This document shows positions 57,251 to 64,000 of a stretch of 64,000 bases of DNA, piece by piece (position 1 is the stretch's first letter; every line of letters begins with the position of its first letter). Both the position numbers and the translations under genes were made by a program. The stretch is from Ruegeria sp. YS9. GTDB lineage: Bacteria; Pseudomonadota; Alphaproteobacteria; Rhodobacterales; Rhodobacteraceae. The notes under the pieces were generated by a model. That model saw only the letters and a list, made by a program, of their open reading frames with translations, was not told the DNA's origin and searched no databases. Where the stretch lies: positions 467,001 through 531,000 of the forward strand of contig NZ_CP102409.1 of the NCBI RefSeq assembly GCF_024628725.1, read 5' to 3'.

Positions 57251-57825
57251 TGCCTGATCAAATGCGGTTCTCGGGGGGCTTTATAGACGCACCTGTCGGC
57301 GCGGCACATGCATTCCGCGCGGCCATGACCGTCATGGCGCGTCCGGGTGAAATCCGCGCGCTGGCTGGCTGTGAACCACCTGCGCCCTTGTCCGTCGCGG
57401 CTGGCACGCTGCTTCTGACGCTTTGCGACGCCGAGACAAATGTTCACCTGGCGGGTGAAGCCGATACCGGTTCGGTGCGCGAATGGCTGACCTTTCACAC
57501 GGGTGCACCGATAGTGGCGGCGGAAGAGGCTGATTTTGCCCTAGGCACGTGGGATGCATTGGCGCCGCTCAAAACCTATCGTATCGGGACGCCGGAATAC
57601 CCGGACCGGTCCGCGACGCTTGTTGTGGAATGCAGGCGGCTGGAGCAGAATGGTGCGGTTCTGAGCGGCCCCGGCATCCGGGACACGGCGCGGCTTTCTC
57701 TGCCGGATGTTCAGGCTCTTCAGAACAATGCGCTGCTTTACCCTTTGGGGTGTGATTTTTTCTTTACCTGCGGTGAGGCGGTCGCGGCTCTGCCGCGTAG
57801 CACGCAAATCAGGTCCAGGGGGTAA
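57250..57825 (+). CDS. phnH: C-P lyase subunit PhnH
   Basis: The protein has 191 residues. Recognised stretches are FRAAMTVMARPGEIRALAG near 25-43, LTLCDAETNVHL near 56, FHTGAPIV near 83 and GPGIRDTARLSLP near 140. It is a non-catalytic core subunit related to PLP enzymes by fold but without a cofactor Lys. It is followed 3 bp later by phnI. Confidence 0.95.
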   Translation: MPDQMRFSGGFIDAPVGAAHAFRAAMTVMARPGEIRALAGCEPPAPLSVAAGTLLLTLCDAETNVHLAGEADTGSVREWLTFHTGAPIVAAEEADFALGTWDALAPLKTYRIGTPEYPDRSATLVVECRRLEQNGAVLSGPGIRDTARLSLPDVQALQNNALLYPLGCDFFFTCGEAVAALPRSTQIRSRG

Positions 57826-57828
57826 GCC

Positions 57829-58917
57829 ATGTATGTCGCTGTCAAAGGAGGCGAAAAAGCCATCGAGAATGCCCATGCGTGGCTTGCCGAAGAACGCCGC
57901 GGTGCAACAGATGTCGCGGAACTGAGCCTTGCGCAGATCCGTGAACAGTTGAGCCTTGCGGTGAACCGGGTCATGGCCGAGGGGTCGCTGTACGATCCCG
58001 ACCTTGCCGCGCTGGCGATCAAACAGGCACGCGGCGATCTGATCGAAGCGATTTTCCTCGTCCGCGCTTACCGCACGACCCTGCCTCGTTTCGGCTGTTC
58101 CAATCCCGTCAAAACCGGCGACATGGCCTGTGATCGCCGGGTCTCGGCCACGTTCAAAGATGTTCCCGGTGGTCAGGTTCTGGGGTCAACCTTCGACTAC
58201 ACCCACCGACTGCTGGATTTCAAGCTGGCGGCCGAGGGCGAAATTCCAAAGGCGCCTGAAGGCCCCGTGCGGCTGGAACCGACGCCGCATATTACCGCAT
58301 TCCTGAAGGATGAGGGTATCATTCAGGATGAACCGGCCCGCGATGACGTTCCGGGCGATCTGACCCGTGAACCGATGGAGTTCCCGTCCACCCGCCCGGT
58401 GCGCCTTCAGTCGTTGACCCGTGGGGACGAGGGTTTTGTGCTGGGCATGGCTTATTCGACCCAGCGCGGTTACGCCCGCAACCACGCCTTTGTCGGAGAA
58501 TTGCGTATCGGCAAGGTCGTGGTTGAGCTGGACATCCCCGAGCTGGGCTTTGCCATCGATATCGGCGAGGTCGAGCTGACCGAATGTGAAACGGTGAACC
58601 AGTTCACCGGTTCGAAAACGGAACCGCCGCAGTTCACGCGCGGCTATGGGCTGGTCTTTGGCCAGTCTGAACGAAAATCCATCGCGATGGCACTGGTCGA
58701 TCGGGCCTTGCGGTGGGAAGAGTTGGGTGAAGACAACGTGGGCGCGCCCGCGCAGGATGAAGAATTTGTCCTGAGCCATGCGGACAACATTCAGGCTACC
58801 GGCTTTCTCGAACATATCAAACTGCCGCATTACGTCGATTTCCAGTCCGAGCTGGAACTGCTCCGCAAACTGCGCCGAAAGGCCCAAGAGCGCATGTCAG
58901 AGGAGGCCGTGGAATGA
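57829..58917 (+). CDS. phnI: C-P lyase subunit PhnI
   Basis: PhnI (362 residues) performs the first step, transfer of the phosphonate to C1 of ribose of ATP. MYVAVKGGEKAIENAHAWLAEERRG opens the protein, AEGSLYDPDLAALAIKQARGDL follows near 50, and YSTQRGYARNHAFVGELRIG near 210 is well conserved. The stop overlaps the next start (ATGA). All features are family knowledge plus context. Confidence 0.96.
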   Translation: MYVAVKGGEKAIENAHAWLAEERRGATDVAELSLAQIREQLSLAVNRVMAEGSLYDPDLAALAIKQARGDLIEAIFLVRAYRTTLPRFGCSNPVKTGDMACDRRVSATFKDVPGGQVLGSTFDYTHRLLDFKLAAEGEIPKAPEGPVRLEPTPHITAFLKDEGIIQDEPARDDVPGDLTREPMEFPSTRPVRLQSLTRGDEGFVLGMAYSTQRGYARNHAFVGELRIGKVVVELDIPELGFAIDIGEVELTECETVNQFTGSKTEPPQFTRGYGLVFGQSERKSIAMALVDRALRWEELGEDNVGAPAQDEEFVLSHADNIQATGFLEHIKLPHYVDFQSELELLRKLRRKAQERMSEEAVE

Positions 58918-59510
58918 AAGCCGTCGTTTTTGATATCGGAAACGTGCTGGTCCAGTGGGATCCGCATCTGGCATGGCTGGAGGAGATGGGCAGCCGCGAG
59001 GCGGTGACAGAGTTCCTGACGCGCATCAATTTCCCCGAACGCAACCTGAGGGCCGATGGAGGAGAGATGTTCGCCGATCTGGCCGCTGAACTGGATAATG
59101 CGGAAGATCGGCAGCGCCTCAGTGTTTACGTTGAACGTTATGCCAGAACCGTTCCGCAAAAGATCGAGGGGACCTGGCAGGTGCTCTATCGGTTGAAAGA
59201 AAAGGGCACTCCGGTTCACGCGATCACCAATTGGTCAGCGGAAACCTGGCCTGTCGGAGTGGGGGCACATCCTGAATTGGGCGAAGTGTTTGGTGTCACC
59301 GTCGTGTCGGGGCAGGAGAAGCTTTTGAAGCCTCAGCCAGAGATTTTCAATCTGCTGTGCAAGCGGGCCGGGCTTTTACCTGAGAACTGCATTTTCATCG
59401 ATGACGGGCTGCACAATGTCGAAGGCGCGCGTGCTGTGGGCATGGATGGGATCCACTTCTCCGCGCCGCACGCGCTGGAACGTGCTCTTGCAGAAAGAGG
59501 CTGCTTATGA
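58914..59510 (+). CDS. HAD-superfamily hydrolase within the phn operon
   Basis: The protein has 198 residues. HAD motif I is MKAVVFDIGNVLVQWDP (nucleophile Asp8), motif II THAITNWSAE-like near 103, motif III Lys in GQEKLLKPQPEIF near 142 and motif IV IFIDDGLHN near 162. It could dephosphorylate an intermediate of phosphonate metabolism or of pentose phosphate; this is inferred only from its place between phnI and phnJ, with 4-bp overlaps on both sides. Confidence 0.9.
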   Translation: MKAVVFDIGNVLVQWDPHLAWLEEMGSREAVTEFLTRINFPERNLRADGGEMFADLAAELDNAEDRQRLSVYVERYARTVPQKIEGTWQVLYRLKEKGTPVHAITNWSAETWPVGVGAHPELGEVFGVTVVSGQEKLLKPQPEIFNLLCKRAGLLPENCIFIDDGLHNVEGARAVGMDGIHFSAPHALERALAERGCL

Positions 59511-60367
59511 GCGCATACAATTTCGCCTATCTGGACGAGCAAACCAAGCGGATGATCCGCCGGGCGATCCTCAAAGGCTTGGCCATCCCGGGGTACCAGG
59601 TGCCGTTTGCCAGTCGCGAGATGCCGATGCCCTATGGCTGGGGTACCGGGGGCGTACAGGTTTCAGCCGCTGTGTTGACGCCCGAGGATACGTTCAAGGT
59701 GATCGATCAGGGCGCAGACGACACGACCAACGCCGTATCCATCCGCAAGTTCTTTGAAAACACCGCAGGGGTCGCCACCACGGAAAAGACGGAAAAGGCC
59801 ACAATCATTCAGACCCGCCACCGCATCCCCGAGACGAAGTTGCGCGAAGACCAGATCATAGTTTATCAGGTGCCGATTCCGGAACCTCTGCGCTTTCTGG
59901 AACCGCGCGAGACCGAGACGCGCAAGATGCACAGTCTTGAGGAATACGGGCTGATGCATGTGAAACTGTACGAGGATATCAGCCAGCACGGGGCGATTTC
60001 GACCGCTTATGCCTATCCGGTGAAGGTGTCGGGGCGCTATGTGATGGACCCGTCCCCAATTCCGAAATTCGACAATCCAAAGCTTGAGATGGACGCGATC
60101 CAGCTGTTTGGCGCCGGGCGCGAGCAGCGCATTTATGCGGTGCCACCGCATACCAGGGTCGTGAGCCTCGATTTCGAGGACTATCCGTTCGAGGCCACCA
60201 AGGCCGATCATCCCTGCGACCTGTGCGGGGCCGAAGACAGCTATCTGGATGAGGTCATCATGGATGACGCGGGCAGCCGGATGTTTGTCTGTTCCGACAC
60301 GGATTACTGCCGGTCACTCCGTGAGGCGGGGCATGCAGGCCGATTGGCCGGAAAGAACGCGCAATGA
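59507..60367 (+). CDS. phnJ: C-P lyase catalytic subunit PhnJ
   Basis: PhnJ (286 residues) is the radical-SAM C-P lyase that breaks the carbon-phosphorus bond of ribose-1-phosphonate 5-phosphate. The cluster and radical cysteines follow the pattern Cx2Cx21Cx5C at about residues 237, 240, 262 and 268, as in known PhnJ. The N-terminal segment FAYLDEQTKRMIRRAILKGLAIPGYQVPF is highly typical. The gene is coupled to both neighbours. Confidence 0.97.
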   Translation: MSAYNFAYLDEQTKRMIRRAILKGLAIPGYQVPFASREMPMPYGWGTGGVQVSAAVLTPEDTFKVIDQGADDTTNAVSIRKFFENTAGVATTEKTEKATIIQTRHRIPETKLREDQIIVYQVPIPEPLRFLEPRETETRKMHSLEEYGLMHVKLYEDISQHGAISTAYAYPVKVSGRYVMDPSPIPKFDNPKLEMDAIQLFGAGREQRIYAVPPHTRVVSLDFEDYPFEATKADHPCDLCGAEDSYLDEVIMDDAGSRMFVCSDTDYCRSLREAGHAGRLAGKNAQ

Positions 60368-61134
60368 CTCCTTTGTTGCAAGTCAAGGGCGTTGAAAAAC
60401 GCTATGGCCGCCGGATCGGATGCGCGGATGTGAATTTTGATCTCTTCCCCGGAGAAGTGATGGGAATCGTTGGTGAAAGTGGGTCCGGCAAGTCGACCTT
60501 GCTCAACTGTATGGCCGGTCTTCTGAAGCCTGACGCCGGGCAGGTGATTTTTGATACCCGTGCAGACGGCCCGGTCGATACGGTCACAATGTCCGAGCCA
60601 GAGCGCCGGATGCTGAGCCGCACCGACTGGGCCTTTGTCCATCAACACGCGCGCGACGGGTTGCGGATGTCTGTCAGCGCAGGAGGCAACATAGGCGAGC
60701 GGCTGATGGCCGTCGGCGAACGCCACTATGGCAGCATTCGGGGTAAGGCCATTGACTGGCTGAGCCGGGTCGAAATTGACGAGAGCCGCGTCGATGACCG
60801 CCCCAGCGCGTTTTCGGGCGGGATGCAGCAACGTTTGCAGATTGCGCGCAATCTGGTGACAGGTCCTCGGCTGGTGTTCATGGACGAACCGACTGGTGGT
60901 CTGGATGTGTCGGTGCAGGCGCGTTTACTGGATTTGTTGCGCGGACTCGTGCGTGAAATGAGGTTGAGTGCGATCATCGTCACCCATGATCTTGCCGTGG
61001 TGCGTCTGCTAGCGGACCGGTTGATGGTGATGAAACGCGGTCGCGTGGTCGAGGCCGGGCTGACGGATCAGGTACTGGACGACCCGCAACATGCCTATAC
61101 GCAGTTGCTGGTATCCAGCGTTTTGCAGGTTTGA
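60364..61134 (+). CDS. phnK: C-P lyase complex ATPase PhnK
   Basis: The protein has 256 residues and an ABC-type nucleotide-binding domain without a transporter: Walker A IVGESGSGKSTLLN near 35, signature FSGGMQQRLQIARNL near 150 and Walker B LVFMDEPTGGLDVSVQ near 170. PhnK binds the PhnGHIJ core and likely drives conformational change. It overlaps phnJ by 4 bp. Confidence 0.96.
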   Translation: MTPLLQVKGVEKRYGRRIGCADVNFDLFPGEVMGIVGESGSGKSTLLNCMAGLLKPDAGQVIFDTRADGPVDTVTMSEPERRMLSRTDWAFVHQHARDGLRMSVSAGGNIGERLMAVGERHYGSIRGKAIDWLSRVEIDESRVDDRPSAFSGGMQQRLQIARNLVTGPRLVFMDEPTGGLDVSVQARLLDLLRGLVREMRLSAIIVTHDLAVVRLLADRLMVMKRGRVVEAGLTDQVLDDPQHAYTQLLVSSVLQV

Positions 61135-61156
61135 GGCTTTGGGGAAAGATGAAGCG

Positions 61157-61840
61157 ATGATTGAACTTGTTGATGTCAGCAAAAGCTTCACCCTGCACAA
61201 TCAGGGCGGCGCCACGATCCCGGTGGTGAAAGGCGCGTCTCTGAAAGCGGAGCCGGGTGAGTGCGTCGCCCTGACCGGGCCGTCGGGCGCAGGCAAATCC
61301 ACGCTGATGCGGGTGATCTACGGCAACTATCTGGCGGCCTCTGGTCAGGTGCTGGTTGCCGGGTTGGACGTGGCCCGGGCTGAACCGCGACAGATCCTGT
61401 TGCTGCGTCGTGACACTTTGGGCTATGTCAGCCAGTTCCTGCGGGTCGTGCCCCGGGTGCCGACGCTGGACGTTGTGGCCGAGCCGCTGCTGGCCGTGGG
61501 CTGTGACAGACAAGTGGCAATGGACAGGGCAGCCGGGTTGCTGAAACGGCTGAATATTCCCGAACGCCTGTGGACCCTCAGCCCAACGACCTTCTCGGGC
61601 GGCGAAAAGCAAAGAGTGAACATCGCGCGGGGCTTTGCGCCCGAATATCCGGCAATGCTGTTGGATGAACCGACGGCAAGCCTGGATGCACAGAACCGGG
61701 AAACCGTTTTGTCCCTGATCGAAGAGGCCAAGAACAAGGGCGTGACGATTGTCGGGATTTTTCATGATCTCGACGCACGCGAACGGGTCTGTGACCGCGA
61801 GGTCGATGTCTCGGACTTCACGCCGGGGAAGGCTGCATGA
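61157..61840 (+). CDS. phnL: C-P lyase accessory ATPase PhnL
   Basis: PhnL (227 residues) is the second ABC-type ATPase of the pathway: Walker A LTGPSGAGKSTLMRV near 42, signature TFSGGEKQRVNIARGF near 152 and Walker B AMLLDEPTASLDAQN near 174. ATG 61157 gives the family start MIELVDVSKSFTLHNQGG; a frame from 61091 is open but overlaps phnK. The gap to phnK is 22 bp and phnN overlaps by 4 bp. Confidence 0.95.
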   Translation: MIELVDVSKSFTLHNQGGATIPVVKGASLKAEPGECVALTGPSGAGKSTLMRVIYGNYLAASGQVLVAGLDVARAEPRQILLLRRDTLGYVSQFLRVVPRVPTLDVVAEPLLAVGCDRQVAMDRAAGLLKRLNIPERLWTLSPTTFSGGEKQRVNIARGFAPEYPAMLLDEPTASLDAQNRETVLSLIEEAKNKGVTIVGIFHDLDARERVCDREVDVSDFTPGKAA

Positions 61841-62385
61841 CGCTTGCTCCGGTCATAGCGGTCGTCGGCCCTTCGGGTGTCGGAAAGGACAGTGTAATGA
61901 ACGCGTTGGTGGCCCGGGCGTCGGGTGTTCAGCAACTGCGGCGGGTGATTACCCGCCCCGAAGGCGAAGACGGCGAAGATTTCGACCGGGTCTCGGTCCA
62001 AACATTTCAGCGGATGGAACGGGATGGTGCGTTTGCGCTGAGTTGGCATGCGCATGGGCTTTGTTACGGCGTACCGAAGACGATCACGCGGCAGCGGCAG
62101 GTGGCCGAGGCCGTTCTGGTCAACCTGTCACGAACGGTGTTGCTTCAGGCGCAGGAAGTGTTTGGTGATCTGATCGTGATTTCCCTGACGGCAAAGCCCG
62201 AGGTTCTGTCCGAACGCCTGTCCTTAAGAGGGCGGGAAAGCAAGGCGGAACAGACGCGGCGTCTGGACCGGGCCCAAACGTCTTTGCCCAACGGTTTGAA
62301 CCGGGTCTTGGAAATCGACAACTCTGGTGCGATGGAAGATACGGTTGCCGAAATCCTGTCGCAGCTTCAACCGGAGAGCGCGTAG
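61837..62385 (+). CDS. phnN: Ribose 1,5-bisphosphokinase PhnN
   Basis: PhnN (182 residues) phosphorylates ribose 1,5-bisphosphate to PRPP, closing the salvage. Walker A is VVGPSGVGKDSVMNALV near 10, with the guanylate-kinase-like fold and RRVITRPEGEDGEDFDRV near 38. It overlaps the opposite DUF1045 gene by 19 bp at its 3' end. Confidence 0.95.
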   Translation: MTLAPVIAVVGPSGVGKDSVMNALVARASGVQQLRRVITRPEGEDGEDFDRVSVQTFQRMERDGAFALSWHAHGLCYGVPKTITRQRQVAEAVLVNLSRTVLLQAQEVFGDLIVISLTAKPEVLSERLSLRGRESKAEQTRRLDRAQTSLPNGLNRVLEIDNSGAMEDTVAEILSQLQPESA

Positions 62386-63050
62386 CGATGGATCAGGTGA
62401 AACCGCCCGTCCTCAGCCTCGCCCGCAAGGGCCAGATCCGTGATCTGGAAGGGCTGCGGCAGCAATGGGGCCAGATGGGTTTGCAGCGCGTTTCGAGTTG
62501 CTCTCAGGGTTGGTTTGTCCAGCTTGCCGCTCAGCGTGATGTGAAAGCGGAACGCGTTCAGTACGTAAGGATAGCCCCACTGAACCAGGTTGGCGTCTTG
62601 CTCTGGGGTCAACCCGGCGGCGCGGCGGCGGGCCAGTGCGGCCTCGGAGGTGGGCGCACGAAAACTGTCCAGTTCCCGAACACAGGCCGCGGCAAGCGCA
62701 TTCAACGCCCGCGTCTCACCCAGCGGGCGCAAGGCCAGAAAACGGCCAAACCGAGCGATCTCGAGGCCACCCAGCGACACAGTCGGTTGGCGGGAGGCGA
62801 GCGAGATGCACGCCTCTTGCAGGGCTTCGAACGTTTTGCCGTCGCGCAGTCTGAACGGTGGCTTCAGCGTCGCGTGCAGCCCGTACTTGCGCGGCACCTC
62901 CGTGACAGCGGCAACGTCGATGCCTTCGACAATCGGATGGGCAACCGGCTTTCCCGCCTCCATGTCCCAACCCAGCCAGCTGGTTGCAAATTTCGCCCAT
63001 TCCGCGCCCGCCGGTGGCGCAAAATAGATCGCGTATCGCGTGAATGTCAT
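62367..63050 (-). CDS. DUF1045-family protein, 2H phosphoesterase-like
   Basis: The protein has 227 residues. Two His-x-Thr-Leu motifs, YGLHATLKPPFRL near 56 and FRFHITLSGKL near 177, mark it as a member of the 2H phosphoesterase superfamily, known to open cyclic phosphates. DUF1045 proteins are associated with phn loci. It may therefore open 5-phosphoribosyl 1,2-cyclic phosphate, the PhnP step, since no phnP is visible here. This function is inference. ATG 63050 diverges from phnM. Confidence 0.85.
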   Translation of the reverse strand: MTFTRYAIYFAPPAGAEWAKFATSWLGWDMEAGKPVAHPIVEGIDVAAVTEVPRKYGLHATLKPPFRLRDGKTFEALQEACISLASRQPTVSLGGLEIARFGRFLALRPLGETRALNALAAACVRELDSFRAPTSEAALARRRAAGLTPEQDANLVQWGYPYVLNAFRFHITLSGKLDKPTLRATRNALQTHLAPLLPQPFQITDLALAGEAEDGRFHLIHRYALSG

Positions 63051-63102
63051 ATCGGCCTCCGTTTGCGTGGCCTGCCTCGGTCTCAACATGCGTGAAGTTC
63101 AG

Positions 63103-64000
63103 ATGACAGAAGACTTGATCCTTGCCAATGCCACGCTTGTATTGCCGCATGAAACCGTAACCGGCAGTGTCCGGATTGTGGGTGGGACCATCGCTGAAGT
63201 CGACACCGGAAACGGGGTTCCCGCGGGTGCGATAGACTGCGAGGGCGACTATGTCAGCCCCGGCCTTGTCGAGTTGCACACGGACAACCTTGAACGTCAC
63301 ATTCAACCGCGTCCACAGGTGAACTGGCCCCATGCCGCCGCCATTCTTGCGCATGATGCGGAATTGGCCAGCACCGGTATCACGACAGTGTTCGATGCCA
63401 TGCGGGTTGGATCGATCCCGTCGGGCGCGCGGCGGTACGGGAAGTACGCCCGTGGCCTGTCGCAGGAGTTGTGGGACCTGCGCGAACAGGACGCGCTCAA
63501 GATCAGCCACTTTCTGCACTTGCGGGCCGAGGTGTGTTCGGAAACTCTGGTTGAAGAGCTGAACGAATTTGGACCGGAAGACAGGGTTGGGCTTGTGTCC
63601 ATAATGGATCACACACCCGGACAGCGTCAGTTTCGCGATATGGGCAAGCTGGAAACCTATCTGAAAGCCAAATATGCCATGGACGATGACATGTACTTTC
63701 AGCACGTGGCGCAACTGAAAGGGCTTCGAGATCGCAATGGCGATCTGCACGAGGCCGAAGCTGTCAAGGCGGCCTGCCGTTTCGGAGCAGTATTGGCCAG
63801 CCATGACGACACGACGGAAGATCAGGTGAAAGTGTCCGCAGGTCACGGCATCCGTCTGGCCGAGTTCCCCACGACCGTCGAGGCGGCACGCGCCTGCCAC
63901 GAAAACGACATTCAGATCATGATGGGTGCGCCGAACATAATCCGTGGGGGATCGCATTCTGGCAATGTTGCGGCCTGTGAGCTGGCCCAGCTTGGGTATC
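63103..64000 (+). CDS. phnM: Alpha-D-ribose 1-methylphosphonate 5-triphosphate diphosphatase PhnM (3' end outside window)
   Basis: The amidohydrolase-fold enzyme removes diphosphate from ribose-1-phosphonate triphosphate. About 299 residues are visible and the frame is still open at 64000. Segments read from the DNA include LILANATLVLPHETV near the start, the metal motif VSPGLVELHTDNLERH near 55, IMDHTPGQRQFRD near 167, ASHDDTTEDQVK near 232 and NIIRGGSHSGN near 279. ATG 63103 is preferred from family alignment; ATG 63088 is the other option. Confidence 0.93.
   Translation, partial: MTEDLILANATLVLPHETVTGSVRIVGGTIAEVDTGNGVPAGAIDCEGDYVSPGLVELHTDNLERHIQPRPQVNWPHAAAILAHDAELASTGITTVFDAMRVGSIPSGARRYGKYARGLSQELWDLREQDALKISHFLHLRAEVCSETLVEELNEFGPEDRVGLVSIMDHTPGQRQFRDMGKLETYLKAKYAMDDDMYFQHVAQLKGLRDRNGDLHEAEAVKAACRFGAVLASHDDTTEDQVKVSAGHGIRLAEFPTTVEAARACHENDIQIMMGAPNIIRGGSHSGNVAACELAQLGY

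Overview
The window reads as about 64 kb of chromosome from an alphaproteobacterium of the Rhodobacteraceae, most likely the Roseobacter group. The evidence is the high GC content, dense overlapping genes with GTG and TTG starts, and several clade-typical arrangements: ChvI/ChvG-HprK-RapZ-EIIA-HPr next to ATP-type pckA, etfBA next to a 3-hydroxybutyryl-CoA dehydrogenase, rpoZ-rsh-pdxJ-acpS-lepB-rnc-era, and a phnF-phnGHIJKLNM C-P lyase cluster. I see no rRNA, tRNA, CRISPR array, transposase or prophage. Most of the window is core chromosome; the one clearly foreign-looking piece is an AT-rich gene behind tuf.

Layout. 1-8.4 kb: the 3' part of smc, a secreted small protein, a class II glutamine amidotransferase, a MltB-type lytic transglycosylase, two cobalamin nucleotide-loop genes (cobC, cbiB), a degenerate receiver protein and a glutathionyl-hydroquinone reductase. 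8.4-13.2 kb: a MalY-type C-S lyase, tandem peptide deformylases (the second lacks the metal-ligand Cys) with fmt, two small membrane proteins and an arginase-family enzyme. 13.2-18.4 kb: a ClpP-like lipoprotein, a five-gene translationally coupled chain ispH-DUF3429-methyltransferase-rnhA-TRIC, a NYN-domain protein and folK. 18.4-30.6 kb: rpoZ, rsh, DUF2062, pdxJ, LysE-type exporter, acpS, lepB, rnc, then era, DUF1491 and recO, interrupted by a multicopper oxidase on the other strand and several small genes.

30.6-35.5 kb: lipoproteins, a methylsuccinyl-CoA-dehydrogenase-like flavoprotein, a TauE/SafE transporter, an orphan membrane protein, a small winged-helix regulator and, divergent from it, a candidate ~100-nt RNA with its own promoter, operator-like inverted repeat and terminator. 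35.6-42.1 kb: pckA against the ChvI/ChvG two-component system and an incomplete regulatory PTS (short HprK, RapZ, EIIA-Man, HPr), which probably links envelope and carbon status to gluconeogenesis. 42.1-49.3 kb: an acyltransferase, 3-hydroxybutyryl-CoA dehydrogenase, a DUF6473-like protein, etfBA, a cobalamin adenosyltransferase, an SDR and an SH3 protein. 49.4-55.8 kb: parC, a lipoprotein, tuf, the AT-rich membrane gene and rpe.

55.9-64 kb: the phosphonate C-P lyase locus. The regulator phnF is divergent from phnG-phnH-phnI-HAD hydrolase-phnJ-phnK-phnL-phnN. A convergent DUF1045 (2H phosphoesterase-like) gene follows, then phnM, which is cut by the window edge. The two 11-bp direct repeats between phnF and phnG look like the regulator's binding sites.
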